From Mycteria americana (lineage: Eukaryota; Chordata; Aves; Ciconiiformes; Ciconiidae), in NCBI RefSeq assembly GCF_035582795.1, contig NC_134368.1, positions 13,932,001 to 13,996,000 of the forward strand: a stretch of DNA of 64,000 nt. Direction: 5' to 3'. The position numbers and the translations under genes were made by a program. Under the pieces are notes generated by a model. The model did not search any database. It was not told the origin of the DNA and was given only the letters and a program-made list of their open reading frames with translations. This document shows, piece after piece, positions 35,101 to 50,100 of the stretch (the first letter of the stretch is position 1; every line of letters begins with the position of its first letter).

Positions 35101-38100
35101 TTTCAACATTCTTGTACAGTCACATGCCATATAAAAATGTCTTGCTACAGAATACCTACACAGCAGAATTAAGACTTTTTGTCTGTACACACACATGCAC
35201 AGGAAACAGCAGCAGCTGTTCCATTTAAAAAGAACAGCGTAATAGGAAGCAATTCAACAAAGTCCTTTTCTGGTCACAAAGTAGCAGGCAAACACTCAGC
35301 CAGAAACTAGTCCTGGTTAAAGATAAGTAACAATGCCTATTTTTGTGATCTGTTTTTATTCACAAAAGCTATTATTCTGTCATGATTCAGACCTAACCTG
35401 AATAACCTATGTGTATTAAATCTGCAGCTATGCAGAAAATTAACTGTCAGAAGAAATAGAACTATTTATTAGAACACTCCTTTTTGTAGGAAAATATTTA
35501 CTTGCATCAAAAAAGCTGTCACATCAAATAAGGTATTTGACATGGATCTCTTCATAATTTGGAAGGAAGTGCAATTTGCAGGAAATTCGCAAAGCAATTA
35601 GCTTTCATTAATACTAGCATGGAATCAAATGCATCAAGCCCTAAGAAGAGAGACTGGGCCCCCTCGAATAAGCAATGAAACAACAGTAGAAATCATTACT
35701 GCTAAGAATGGATACAGCATTTGCTCCCTTCAAACATTTCCTACTGAAAGACATTTTTATTAGACATCTGAGCTACTGGTCTGAAACCCAGCTGAAATTT
35801 ATTATAGTAATAAAGCAGCTGCTAGACTAAAACAGTTACAGCAGCAGCTCTCAGCAGCACTAGCACACTACTTGCACATGCTCTGCTCTCGCTGTACTGC
35901 AGGACGATTTTCCATCTGCAGCGCTCTGCCCACACACTAGAGGTCCCAGGTGCAGACAACATAGCTAACTAGCACAGAGACGTCCGGTGTCAGGGTAATG
36001 TCAATGCAGGCTACTGGCCACTACCTGTTTGGAAGAGGGGAAAAAAAGCAAAGTACCAGATGCTCCTGCTCCTCCCAGGCCTGCTTATGATGAAAGTGTA
36101 CTTTGAGGTAGGCGTATGAAATCCTGGCTGGTTTGCTACTCACAGGGAAAGCATATGACCATAATGTTATCAAGGAAGCAAAGCACTGCTACCATGATAA
36201 TCATAGGCTCCGTGTTTTCTTCTCTTTGTTCCTTCTTTTTTTTTTTCCCTCTTTTCTTTTTTAATTAAAAAGTCTTCATAAGATATTGTTAGCAACAGTG
36301 ACAAAGACAGGTATGCTAAATTTTGGATTGACAACTCATGCACAACAACGCTGATGCAAATCAGATCTCATATTCTTGCACTACACATTCTTTTCCCATG
36401 TCTGTAACAGCACAAAAATATTCCTGCAACTTCTGAGCTCATTTGTGGAAACTGATGAACTAATTCACCTTTTAAACTTATTCTTGGATCCTTCCTGGTA
36501 CTAATTTTTAGTTGTTACACTTTGTATCAATTTCAACTACATCTGCTTTGAGACAAAGATTGCATCTTTCTAAGAGTTCACGCATTACTTTATTGTATAA
36601 TGGCATCTCTGTTCTCATTAGCACCTTTACAGTTCTTGCAATAAGCTTGTTGGTAACAGTTTATTTAGTACAATTTTAAAATCATTACAGTTGAAGACAA
36701 GTGGAAATATTTACTTTGTTCCTTATTAGGAAAAGAAAAACTTAAATATTATGTACTATACAATACTGACTGCCACATAGCAACTTCTTAGCACTCAGCA
36801 AATCTGATTGCATTGTAAAATGCATCAACAGAATACAAATACTGTGAGATTCTAAGCAATTTCCAACCAGTCAGAAGCAACCAAAAAGCCCTGCTCTCTC
36901 ACCTAGGAGTACTACACAGCAGTGCAATATTTCACTTGATTCCACCCTAACCTGCAGTGACATAAGAATGAACACACTGTAAATTGGGCTGAAGACGGTG
37001 ATCTTTTGGAGTCTGGTAACAACTCCAATTCAAAAAAATCAGGATGTCACCAGAAATCTTTGGACAGAATTACAGTCCATTTTTTCTTTGAAAAGGAGGC
37101 ATCCATTTAAAGCATCACCTTAAGCTTAATTTTTTTGGGGGGTGGAGTTACTGGCATGACATAGACTATGTTTTTCTTAATGTAACAGATAGCAAGCTTA
37201 TAAATACTTTACTGGAAGTGCCCACTACAAACGTCCACACAAAGTGGCTTGAACCTGTATCATAACAAGCAAATGGTGTCAATAGAAAGTTACTGTTCAC
37301 GGAGCACAATCACAGTCAACTAATACTAAAGAACCACTGATCAATCCAACAGTATAAACAAAGCTCTTGGCTATAATTATTGCCAAAATTGTTTTTTCTG
37401 AGTAGGGATAGAGAGGTGTTTGTATAGCAGCAGCAGGCCATAAACAGACAGCACGTGTCCTTTGCAAATCCACATTCTGCTCTGCTCACAAGAGCCTGAG
37501 GTACATCAGCTGAGAGCCGAGAGGCCAAAACTGGGCTATTCAGACACACCATTTCCCCCCATTCTCTGTGAGCCCAACTGTACATTGCTCTTCACACCCC
37601 TCTCACACTCAATTGCCTTCGTATTCTTCAAAAAAAGTAAAAACCTGTCTAACTTTTGAATTCTTACTGTGAGATTTATCAGTTGGAGTTTGGGCTTGAA
37701 GCACATGGGTCCTTTTTAAAAGAGATGCCTTACTTCTGGCAGGTATCCACTGATAATCATGCCACTGTACCTTTTAATTAAATTTTTAAGTCCTTGGCAT
37801 TTCTCATCACAGAAGGTGGTGGTGGAACTGAACTGGCAGGGGGGCTCCCCTCCCTAAATCCTCTACCAGCCCCAAGAAAACCCAAAGCAACATTGCATGA
37901 CCTGCATTGCTGGGCCCATCAATATGTACAGCATTTCTTTTTCTTGGAACGTATCCCTTCAACAAATGATTTAAGCATTGCAATTTTACTGCCGCTCCCC
38001 GTGGCACTGCTTACAGGAAGCAGCACAAAGGAGACTAGTTGATTCCACTGTAATTGCGGCAGGAGCAGGAGGGTTTCCCAGCAACTGGTCTGTGCAGCAC

Positions 38101-41100
38101 TGGCTACTCAAGCCCTCTCAGAGCTGGCACCAACTGAGATTTACTGCACACATGCCTGCACAGTAACCATGCCAGCCACCGGAATAGCAGCAGGCATCCC
38201 TTTGGAGCTCAGAACAAATGTGCATTTAAATAAAAGTAATGTTGTTAGAGCAAGTCTGTTTCATAGAGATTTTTTACCTACAACCACAAGGTCTGTCTAT
38301 TCAGAGCAACACTGTACCGTATTCTTCCCTGACTTTTAACACAGTGAAACCGCATTCTTATCTTTCCGGAAACAGTTCTGTTTTTAATGGAACAATATCT
38401 GTACTACAGCAAATTCACTGTCAGCCATGAGCCACAGGCAACCTTACAAACAACATTTTCCAAAGTCCTTAGCTTTAATAGTTACTCACTTGCGAGAACA
38501 CAGACTTTTCCTTACACCTTTTCTATATTGCTTCCTGGAAGTAATAGAAGGACAGCACATACAAAGTCCAATTTGCTAAGTTTCCAGTGGCCATTTAAAA
38601 GAAAAACAAACAAACCAACCAAAATACTTAAATCTGCTTCCTATAGGATCAAAGTATTCTAAAGTAGAAAGTATACATATGTATACACACACACATACGT
38701 ATACATATACTTACATACACATGCACATACACACATATATATTTAAATATATCTAAATCTTACACAGTTAAATACCAACTCCACTGTCTAACAAAATTAA
38801 AGACAGTGGGACAAGCTGTCTAGCTCCAGACAAGTGTCAAAAAAGTTTAATACAGGATTGGGCAGGACCACCTCAACTAGCCTACATTCTTGTACAAGAT
38901 CATAGTGCTGTGAGTCTCTAGGGATGGGGCAGAACACAGTAAATTGTCCTTGGGATTAAAATAAACAGCTTTAATATGGATGCAGGTAGTCAGCAAGAAA
39001 TGCTAAGGGTTGTCAGTCCATTCATACAAAGACCTTGAGAAGCACCATCCACAAGCACTCCTGACAGAAGTTTCTTTCAAGTGCTCTTAACAATACCCAC
39101 AGAAGGAACAAAAGGGGGGGTCTGACGTGGCCCCACTTCAACACTTCAGTTCTTTGGTATTAAGTTTTTTTTTTTCTTATTTAACATATAAATGTGCTCA
39201 GAGAGAACAACTGATCACATAAATGTTTACTCAAGAAAATACAATAAAGACTAGTCTATCAAAGCAAAATTGCTGAGGGGAATGCAAAGCTTCAACCTTC
39301 CGTCAAAACAGTCTTTTTCTAAATCTCCAGTTTCTGCTGTTGTTCCTCAGGATTTCTTTTTTACAGCTCATGTGAAGCTCAAAGTTAGACAACAGAGTGG
39401 TATTAACATGCCTGCACCATGACGACACTCAGTTTTAGTCTCTCCTACATAAAAAAAAAATCACCTTATTTACGACAGCATCATATTAAACTAGTAATGC
39501 ATTAAAAAGATGATAACCTGGTGATTTTAATGTTGTCTATCCAGTTATTCTCCAGCACATTTACAGTCTTTCTATTCTGATATCCCTTTTATTCAATTGC
39601 TTCCTCCACACACAGGCTTTTCACAACATTGTCTGAGGCAATATAATTTCAACATCTTTCCACTTATCATTGAACATACCAGCCTCTGCCCTCTTCCTTC
39701 CCTTCAATCCCATTCCAGTATTTTTTCTAGCATCTTCCTGCTTTGTGCATAGATCTAGTTCAGTTTAATATTCTCAGCCTTCAGTCATAAAAATCCTTCT
39801 GATGGTATTTCTCCCATCAAATATTGGGAGAAATGAGCCTATCCATTACGCATCCCCTCATTCCTCTACTCTAATGCTGCATTAAAATATAATCCCAGTG
39901 TAAAAGCCAAGTCAAACAAAGCCCATGTCACACTACCCTCTGTGCAAGAGGCACAAGAAAATCAAGGAACTCAAGCAAAGGCAGCAGGAGGCCTGTATGA
40001 ATGAACAAGAACCTCCTAACAAAACTCAAATATAAAAAGGAAGCATACAAGAGGCTGAAGGAGGGGCAGATGACCCTGGAGAAATACAAAGACATTGTCT
40101 GAGTATGCAGAGAAGGGGCTAGGAAAGCCAGAGCCCATCTGGAGTTGAATCTGGCACTGGAAGTTAAGGACAATGAGAAGGGCTTTCCACAGGTACATCA
40201 GCAGAAAAAAGACTCAGGGAAACACAAGCCCGTTGCAAAATAGGACAGGAAACCTGGTGACAAAGTACATGCAGAAGGCTGTGGTACTCACTGCCTTCTT
40301 CATCTCAACCTTCACTGAGAAGACTTACTTTCAAGAATCCCAGGTCCTCCAGACTAGTGGAAAAGCCTAGTGCAAGGAGGATCGCATTAGGGAACATTTA
40401 AACAAACTGGGCATATACAAGTGCATGGGACTTGTGAGATACACACGAGTGCTGAGGAAACTGTCTAGTGTGATTGTGAGGCCACTCTCAATTATCTTTG
40501 AAAGGTCCCAGTGATCAGGGGAGGTTCCTGAGGACTAGAAGAAAACAAATGTCACTCCTGTCTTCAAGAAGTAGGATCCAGGGAACTACAGGCTGGTCAG
40601 CCTCACCACCATCCCTGGGAAAGTAATGGAAGAAAAATTCCTGGAGATCATCTCACAGAATCACAGAATCATATAGGTTGGAAAAGACCTTTAAGATCAT
40701 CGAGTCCAACCATAAACCTAACACTACCAAGACCACCACTATACCATGTCCCTAAGCACCTCATCCAAATGTCTTTTAAATACCTCCAGGGATGGCGACT
40801 TCCCTGGGCAGCCTGTTCCAATGCTCGATAACCCTTTCAGTGAAGAAAAATTTCCTAATATCCAGTCTAAACCTCCTCTGGCGCAACTTGAGGCCATTTC
40901 CTCTTGTCCTATCACTTGTTACCTGGGAGAAGAGACTGATGCCCACCTCCCTACAACCTCCTTTCAGGTAGTTGAAGAGAGCGATAAGGTCTCCCCTCAG
41001 CCTCCTTTTCTCCAGGCTAAACAACCCCAGTTCCCTCAGCCGCTCCTCATCAGACTTGGGCTCCAGACCCTTCACCAGCTTCGTTGCCCTTCTCTGGACA

Positions 41101-44100
41101 CGCTCCAGCACCTCAATGTCTCTCTTGTAGTGGGGGGCCCAAAACTGAACACAGTATTCAAGGTGCGGCCTCACCAGTGCCGAGTACAGGGGCACGATCA
41201 CCTCCCTACTCCTGCTGGCCACGCTATTGCTGATACAAGCCAGGATGCCACTGGCTTTCTTGGCCACCTGGGCACACTGCTGGCTCATATTCAGGCGGCT
41301 GTCAACCAACACCCCCAGCTCCTTTTCTGCCTGGCAGCTTTCCAGCCACTCTTCCCCAAGCCTGTAGCGTTGCATGGGGTTGCTGTGGCCCAAGTGCAGG
41401 ACCCGGCACTTGGCCTTGTAGAACCTCATACAATTGACCTCGGCCCATCGATCCAGCCTGTCCAGGTCCCTCTGCAGAGCCTTCCCACCCTCAAGCAGAT
41501 CAACACTCCCACACAACTTGGTGTCATCTGCAAACTTACTGAGGGTGCACTCGATCCCTTCGTCCAGATCATTGATAAAGATATTAAACAGAAGTGGCCC
41601 CAACACAGAGCCCTGGGGAACACCACTTGTGACCAGCCACCAACTGGAGTAAACTCCATTCACCACCACTCTTTGGGCCCGGCCGCCCAGCCAGTTCTTT
41701 ACCCAGTGAAGAGTACACCCGTCCAAGCCATGAGCAGCCAGTTTCTCCAGGAGAATGCTGTGGGAAACCGTGTCAAAGGCTTTACTGAAGTCTAGATAGA
41801 CAACATCCACAGCCTTTCCCTCATCTACTAGGCAGGTCACCTTGTCGTAGAAGGAGATCAGGTTGGTCAAACAGGACCTGCCTTTCCTAAACCCATGCTG
41901 GCTGGGCTTGATCCCTTGGTTATTCTCTACATGCCGTGTGATAGCACTCAGGATGATCTGCTCCATCAGCTTCCCCGGCACCGAGGTCAGGCTGACAGGC
42001 CTGTAGTTCCCCGGGTCCTCCTTCCGGCCCTTCTTGAAGATGGGTGTCACATTAGCTAATCTGCAGTCAGCAGGGACCTCCCCAGTTAGCCAGGACTGCT
42101 GGTAAATGATGGAAAGGGGCTTGGTGAGCACATCTGCCAGTTCCTTCAGTACTCTCGGGTGGATCTCATCAGACCCCATAAACTTGTGAGTGTCTAAGTG
42201 GTGCAGCAGGTCACTCACCATTTCCCCCTGGATTATGGGGGCTCCATTCTGGTCCCCGTCCCTATCTTCCAACTCCAGGGGCTGGGTACCCAAAGAACAA
42301 CTGGCCCTGCTAATAAAGACTGAGGCAAAGAAGGCATTAAGTACCTCAGCCTTTTCCTCATCCTTTGTCACTGTGTTCCCTCCCCTGTCTACTAGGGGCT
42401 GGAGATTCTCCTTAGCTCTCCTTTTGCTGCTAATGTATTTGAAGAAGTGTTTTTTGTTGTCTTTTACAGCAGCAGCCAGACTGAGCTCTAGCTCAGCTTT
42501 GGCCCTTCTAATTTTCTCCCTGCACAGCCTTGCTACACCTTTGTAGTCCTCCTGAGTTGCCTGCCCCTTCTTCCAGAGGTCATAGACTCTCCTCTTTTTC
42601 CTGAGTTTGAGCCAGAGCTCTCTAGTCAGCCAGGCCGGTCTTCTTCCCCGCTGGCTCCTCTTTCAGCACCTGGGGACAGCCCGCTCTTGTGCTTTTAGGA
42701 CTTCCTCCTTAAAGAATGTCCAGCCTTCCTGGACTCCTTTGCCCATTAGGGCTGCCTCCCAGGGGACTCTCTCGACCAGTCTCCTAAACAGGCCGAAGTC
42801 CGCCCTCCGGAAGTCTAAGGTGGCAGTTTTGCTGACCCCCCTCGCCGCTTCTCCACATATCAAAAACTCTATCATTTCGTGATCACTCTGCCCAAGACTG
42901 CCTCCAACCATCACATGGCTCACAAGTCCTTCTCTGTTCATGAACAAGAGGTCCAGCGGGGCACCTTCCCTCGTTGGCTCGCTCACCAGCTGTGTCAGGA
43001 AGTGATCTGCCACACGCTCTAGGAACCTCCTAGACTGTTTCCTCTCTGCTGTATTGTATTTCCAGCAGACATCCAGCAGGTTGAAGTCCCCCAGAAGAGC
43101 AAGGGCTAGTGATCGTGAGGCTTCTGGGCTTCCCAGTACGAGAGAGACATGGATACGATGCTGGAGCAAGTCCAGCTTGCCATGAATATGATTAAAGGCT
43201 TGGAGCACCTGATACACAGGGAGAGGCTGAGAAAGCTGGGACTGTTTAGCCGGGAGAAGAGATGGCTCAGACCTAAATGTGTAAAAATACTTGATGGGGG
43301 GGCATAAAGAAGACAGATCCAGACTCTTCTCAGTTGTATCCAGTGAAAGGACAAGAGCCAATGGGCAAAAACTGAAATACAGGAAATTCCATTTAAACAT
43401 AAGAAAATAAAAAACTTGTTTACTTGATGGTGGTTGAACACACTGGAACAGGTTGCCTAGAGAGACTGTGGAGTCTCCATCCTTGGAGATATTCAAAACC
43501 CAACTGGACAAGCGCCTGAGCAACCTGCTCCAGCTGACCCTGCTTCGAGCAGTGGGTTTAGACTAAATGACCTCCACAGGTCCCTTCCAATGCCCCAGCA
43601 ATTCTATGATCCTATGAAAACTCATGTATTCAGACTTCTAGCTGTTGGACTGAATTACTTTAAATGGATTTCTGTCTAATGGATCAGGAACATGTTCAGT
43701 GCTAACAACTAGGTCTTGAAGATCACCAGGGTATCAAGAGCTTGGTTCAGGTAGAATGGCATTAACAGTACAAATGTTTTCCAAAATAAAAACTTATTAA
43801 TCTCAGGAAAAAAATGCTGTCACTGCTGGGAATTCCATCTTTTACTGAAGGTATTTAGTCAGATACCGAGAACAGGCGAAGTTGTCAACTATTTAAGGGC
43901 AAATCAATGTTTCACAAAAAAGATTTCATATCATCCTGAAATTGGCAACAAAGTCATGCTGAGAAGAGACATTTTAACTGCCCCGAACCAAAGCCTGCCA
44001 GGCACAAATGCAAATACTCAATTTGGAGTGCCTTATACCACGCTGAAATTTGGCAGGAGTGCAAAGAAGATCCTTGTCTTTTTTCCTCTCTAAGGAAAAA

Positions 44101-47100
44101 GGTTCTAATTACACTAGAACTAAAAAGGAAGGCAGTTTCACCAAATGAAAATATTGTAATTGCCTGTCTGCTAAGTGGAATAGCTGCAGTAATTAAAAAC
44201 ATGCTAATGCCCTTTAGCTATTCAACTAGACTCCGTCAAGATCAGTTTTTAAACAACCTGTACTGGCATACTCTAAACAGGATCTAGGACCATCTAACAT
44301 ATGAATGAGATACTGCCCAGGAGCCATAGCTCATCCTGCCAAAAGCCTAGGTGTTTGCTTCTCTGTAGCTTCTAGCTTTTTGTTGTACGGGTAGAAACAC
44401 TATGTTTTAACTACTCTTTTTCCTGTTCTGTGCAAGAGGACAAACTATAACTTTCAAATGCAAGACTAGCAATACTGTCTGGATATTCACCCCTGGTACA
44501 CATCTGCACATAAAGTAGAAAAACTAACAGATTTTCTCAGAAGATCAATCCAAATATGCACTAAATATGGATAAACTGTGCTATACAGCTGTATTTCAAA
44601 ATAAGCTTCGAACTCAACAGAAATACAATAAAGGTTAGGCAAATGTTAAACATCACAGAAGTATGTGGGAATGATTTGGATTGACAAACTCAAGTACTGA
44701 ACAAAAGATAAAGCCTTTATCTTAAAAGAATACTAAACGAGGTAAGAGCACTCCAGCTTCTGTCATGAATACTGACATGGAGCTATACGCTAGTATGCAC
44801 ATTAATTATACTTTCAATGTCTTACCAATCAATAAGATAGATGTCTGGAGTTAAGTTATTTTTTTTGAAGTGAGCGAATAACTTTGGCAGATTTTCTTCA
44901 AAGAATACCTCAAATGCGGCAAAGTAAGTCAACATCTAGGAAAATACAATGGGGAGAAAAAAGCAGTTAGCTGTATTAATAGGCTTAAATGTATTATCCA
45001 TTGTTGGATTAATGCTCTTCAAAAACAGGACTGTGTGAATTACATGATACAATAAAGAGCTAAACATTTACATAAAGCATCTGCAAGCACACAGAGTTTA
45101 AGATCCACTCTATATACTGTTCTCCTACTAAACAATATAATTATTGTTTTGGGTCTTGGCCAGTTTCCTTTGGAAAGAAAAATACCAGCAGGAGACAAGT
45201 TATTTGCTGATTTCTCAAAATAATTATGATACACAGAATGGTGCTTTATGCTTGTGGCAGTAATTTAGTATTACACTGAATAAAATCCAAGACCCAATGG
45301 ATTATAAAATGAAATACGGAACTAAAATAATTTAACAGCCCACAGCAAGAGTGAAGCATCCAGTTGGCTCCCATCATAAACCATGTTCTAATACCAAAGC
45401 TTCTTTTAAACCATATGTTTTAAAATGAGATAATAGCATTTCTATTGCAAAGAGGGAGAGACAAAGTTCACACAGAAAAGCCAAAGATCAAGGCAAAACA
45501 CCTATGCAAGAGAAACAGATTGTAACGCCCATCTGGTACCATAACCCCTGAACTGTACTCCTTTTAACATTAAGACTTTCATGTTATTTTAAAATTTGAG
45601 TATTTAGGTCAAATTTCATAATGGAGGGCATGGAAAAATCTTCCAATCCAACTAAGAGATAAAAACAAAAGGCTTTTTAGCTTCCCACCTCCCCCCCCCG
45701 GTCCTGTCCTCTTAATACTATAAGAAGAAAATTTAAGCAAAGTCCTTGAATGATTCAATAATTTTAATTACAATATCCCAATAAAAGCAATAAAGAATTG
45801 CTGTGATTACTTCAAAGTAAGAGTTGTATCAGCATGCTTCTCCCCAAAACACCATGACAGTAAAAGGAAAAGAGGAGCCTTTTGTCTGAAATCCTTTTAA
45901 AGGATGACAGATTTGTTTCCCAGGTTTTTTTAAATGTCCTTACATAAATTTTTCATCTGAATGAAGTGACAGATGGTGGATTACCTTCATTAACAGCGGC
46001 AAATAAAAAACTGAGCCTGGTAGTAAGTAAGAGTATAAGGCTTAAAAGCCAATCAGAGATGGCTGTATTCTACGGAAACAGCCATACGAAGTTATGTAAA
46101 ATCTCTGAACCATCAGTCACAGTCCTACTTCCAAAATGATCTGTTTACATGCTAGCACCACAGTAAGAGAGTTCTACTAAAGCGTTTCAAAAGTACTTTA
46201 GAGAAGGGATTTTATACATAACTGCTACAATCACATCTATTGATAGTAATGCAGGCAGCTCTATTAGAAAGGCAATAGCAGTTCAGGTATTTATCTTGAT
46301 CAAATCAACATTCAACAAGACATTTACTTAGTAGTAATTAAAACCAATTCTGGTTTAATAAAACTAACCAACAAAAGAAATCAAGATAAATCGGTACAAA
46401 TTACTATCATTTCCACAACTAACTTATTCTGGTTTTATTTTTTTTAATTTATTATACATTAAGACAAAAAATGTAAAACAATTTAAATAACCAGAATTTG
46501 GTTATTAAGTTGTAAAACTGACACAAAAAGATGAGGGCAGACAGCAGATCAGTATATTAACCACAGGAAGCCAAAACTGTCTCACTTTATGTCTCATTAC
46601 TTTGTTTGAAATATTAGGTACAAAGTTTTCCTTGTGGTGTGAATCATGGCTTTTTAATTTCACGATATGTTAATATTCTTTCATGTATCACCACCTCTAC
46701 TCTTCTGTAAGCATTCATTTGTCATGTAGCCTCTATTAGCCAGGCTAACAGAACTAAACAGCACTATCCAAGAGCATACCAAAACCCACTGTTTCAGCTA
46801 AAAAAAAAAATAAATTTATCTTATTCTAGTAAATTTAATTCCAAAATCATCTTCACAAGAACCATATTTACACAGTGAATGCATAAGCATGTCCTCTTTT
46901 TCCAAGGACAGTAATGGAGATGGACTAATACTGCTTCTAGCAATGCTGTCTGCGCCGTGGTACATCTCCCCATGGGCATTTACAACTGATGAGATTCAGG
47001 GGCTGCAACAAGGAGTTACATACTGCTTTTCCAGCAGGAAATACTGATAGGATCCCTAGTGTCCTACTGCTTAAGCAACACAAGTGATTGTTGTTGATGT

Positions 47101-50100
47101 CATCCATTCCCTTGCTTTATTTCTCCCATTTGAACTCTTGAGAAGCAGATCCTATTTTCATAGCGTTAAAAGGTAAATACATGAGAAAGAAATACAGAAT
47201 GCCATACATTTTACAAAAAAATACTTTTAAAGTAAATTAAAAACACATTTCAGGAGATGTGTCTTATTTTGCTATGGTACACAAGTAGCCCAGTGTACAT
47301 GCTAACAAGAAATTTTAGAGAATCAGGCAACCAGATCCACTGAAAATTGGAGGGGTCTGCTCATCTGATTCCCCCAGGCTCCTTTTCAAACACAGCTGCT
47401 ACAATAAGAGATGGGAAACCTGGTTCTCCCTGCAACAGACTATTTTTAGCAACCTATTAGTTTGGGATAAAAAGCACCTTCAAGACACTACTTCTTATAT
47501 TAAGGTGTTTTCAGCTTTCAACTACAGTACTCAATTTGAAAAACACCTACAATAATATTCTCATAACTATTCTTTGAGCATCATAAAATAGCAGCTGAAC
47601 AATTTCACTCACCTACCTGTTCAAAAAGGTTAGTGGGGTGGGTTTCGGTTTGGGTTTTTTTGAGGGGGTGTGCATGTGCGTTGGTTTTTTTTTTTTTATC
47701 AAGTGTGTTGCTTTAAAATAAACTCCAACATACTTTCCAAGCTACTGAGCCCATCAATTTTTTTTTTTTAAACTTTCCCTACACATATGTACAACATGTA
47801 GATTACAGTTTTCCTGCATACTTACAAGGCCATGGTCCACACGGAAAAACGCCATCTGACAGGGTTTATTTAAAAGGTTAGAAAAAGCAATGAAGGCATC
47901 TGCAGTATCCAAGTTCAAGATCAATACAGCTGCTATGAATGACATGCCCTGTACCTGAAAAAAGGAGAAGTGTTACTGTTCTGCAATAACTGTATTCCTC
48001 CGCGAACACTGCCTCATTTTGTCCTCGTAATCACTAGTGTTTAATGCACTCACTGAGCTGCTGAATTTTGCGAAATGTTCAGAAAGACAGGATTTTTTAA
48101 CCCACGTGACGCTTTGGTATTGAATGTTCAGAGCATGGAAGCTAATGATCCCCATGTTGCCTCCTTTCAAAGACTCTAAGTAAAACTCCTAAAACAGGCT
48201 AGGATGACAGCACTTTCAAATATGCAGAATAAAGATTTTTTTTTTTAAGAATAAGCTGTTTTGAAGCAATCCCTCTTCTCCTAGGGATGGGTCATATATA
48301 CCCTTATTTGTGGAAAGCTGGACTAGGACACTAGAGACAAAGCCCGTTCTTTCCTTTTTCAATTAATTACCAGCAGTTACAGACAACTGCAATGACTCAT
48401 TTGACAAGCAGTACATTGCATTTGAAGATTAAGCTCATGTTTCATTTACCATAAGCTCATGATGTTGTTGCATTATTCTAAAAAGTACACTATGGAATCA
48501 GTGCCGAATCCAGGCAACGCTTGCTCTCTCAGAGGGTGTAACACCGCCATTGCAGAGTGACATGGACCAAGGTGTGACAGTTCTTCCCGCAAACCTGAGG
48601 AACAAGTTCCTTCCCAACACAACAGATTCCATGCCAAATGAAGCACACCACCTGATCTGCCCTTTTTCTAGTTTCCCAGCAGTCACATTCAGCAGTTTTT
48701 TGCCAAGCATCACATGCTACTCACGGAATAGGAACATTATCTTTCCACATTTGCCTTCTCTAGAACAACTGCTCCCAAATAAAGAATAAGCTCCTATATA
48801 TATCCCTGCTCTGGGAAAAAAGACTAAATGAAGTATCTGAAATCCACTCAGTCCTCTCATAATCACTACTTCAAATGCTTTGACGGAGCTCACGTAGCCT
48901 TGGTGGGCATTGCTTTGAAGACTGTTCCAGAAGCTCACAGTGCTAACGCACAGAAATGCATATCAAGAGGAGTAAGATACCCAACAGAATAGTCTCAGTA
49001 AGACTGCCATTAAGAACAGTATGTACTTCAAAGGACCAATTTAACTACATCTCTTTTGACTCCAATTTTCAAGCACTACAAATATGTACTTTTGAGTTTT
49101 CCAATTATTTAACCTGTTAAAAAGCTTAAATCTAGCAACAGAACCATTATATACACTTCTCAAGCATGTATTGGAATAAAAGAAAGCACACAGAAACCCC
49201 CCAAGTATTCACAAAATCATTTAATACTGGTCTACAAAGGAGTGATTAACACAAACCTCCCCCCCATTGGTTCTCCCTCCTCACCCCCCAAAAAAATTTT
49301 CTTCACTTACATAGCCTACATCAGGTCTGTAACAAGTATAGGCTCCTAAAATACTGTGCAACGTGTCATGGTAAGGACCACCCTATAATTTAACAAAAAC
49401 AAGACAATACATCTGAGTATATAACAAATGTTAAAAACCCTTCAGTGCTATAGACAGTATCTATTACTTCTCATGAAGGACACATTATTTCCCTATGCAG
49501 CTTTGAACAGCCCCAACTCTTTCAAAATAATTTTGGCTTTAAAAGCATGAAACAGCCCTCCATACCACATTTATTAAAAATGCATACAGTTCATCCAATA
49601 CATCAATTACATATTAAATCGTTACACAAGAGGAACGTAAACCTAAGAGATTTCTTATAGCTTAGCAGCACTTTGACAATACTGCCAAGAAAGCAGAACA
49701 CTAATGAGAACTACTTAATTGTCTGTTAGACTAGAGACAGAATTCAACCATGAAGAAAATACTTAAAAACAACACCACTATGCCGTAACACACACAGAGC
49801 ATATCAAGAATGACATACATAGCTAAAAAGAATTTCACACCACTGACTATTAGCAGCTGCCATATCTTACACTAAGTACTGTAACTGGTTGAGAATTTCC
49901 AAAGGGAAAAGTTTTTCACCCAAAAATGTTGACTTATCACAATCTAAACTTTTTACAGGGCTGCTGAAATTTGCGTATAGAAGGACAAAATATCTGGTTA
50001 AAATGAGTCTTTAAAGCACACCAAAAGCATACAAGTTAAATTGGTCTTGCATGCAACAAAAAAAAGGCCACCAAATCGTGCTTGCTTGAGCTGTGCTCTC

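Noticed and set aside
42190-42882. Plus-strand frames of 118 and 91 codons
   Set aside because: Antisense shadows of the minus-strand CR1 ORF2.
47635-47668. Possible G-quadruplex
   Set aside because: Two of the three loops are 9 bases long and T-rich, so the predicted stability is low; kept only as a low-complexity tract.
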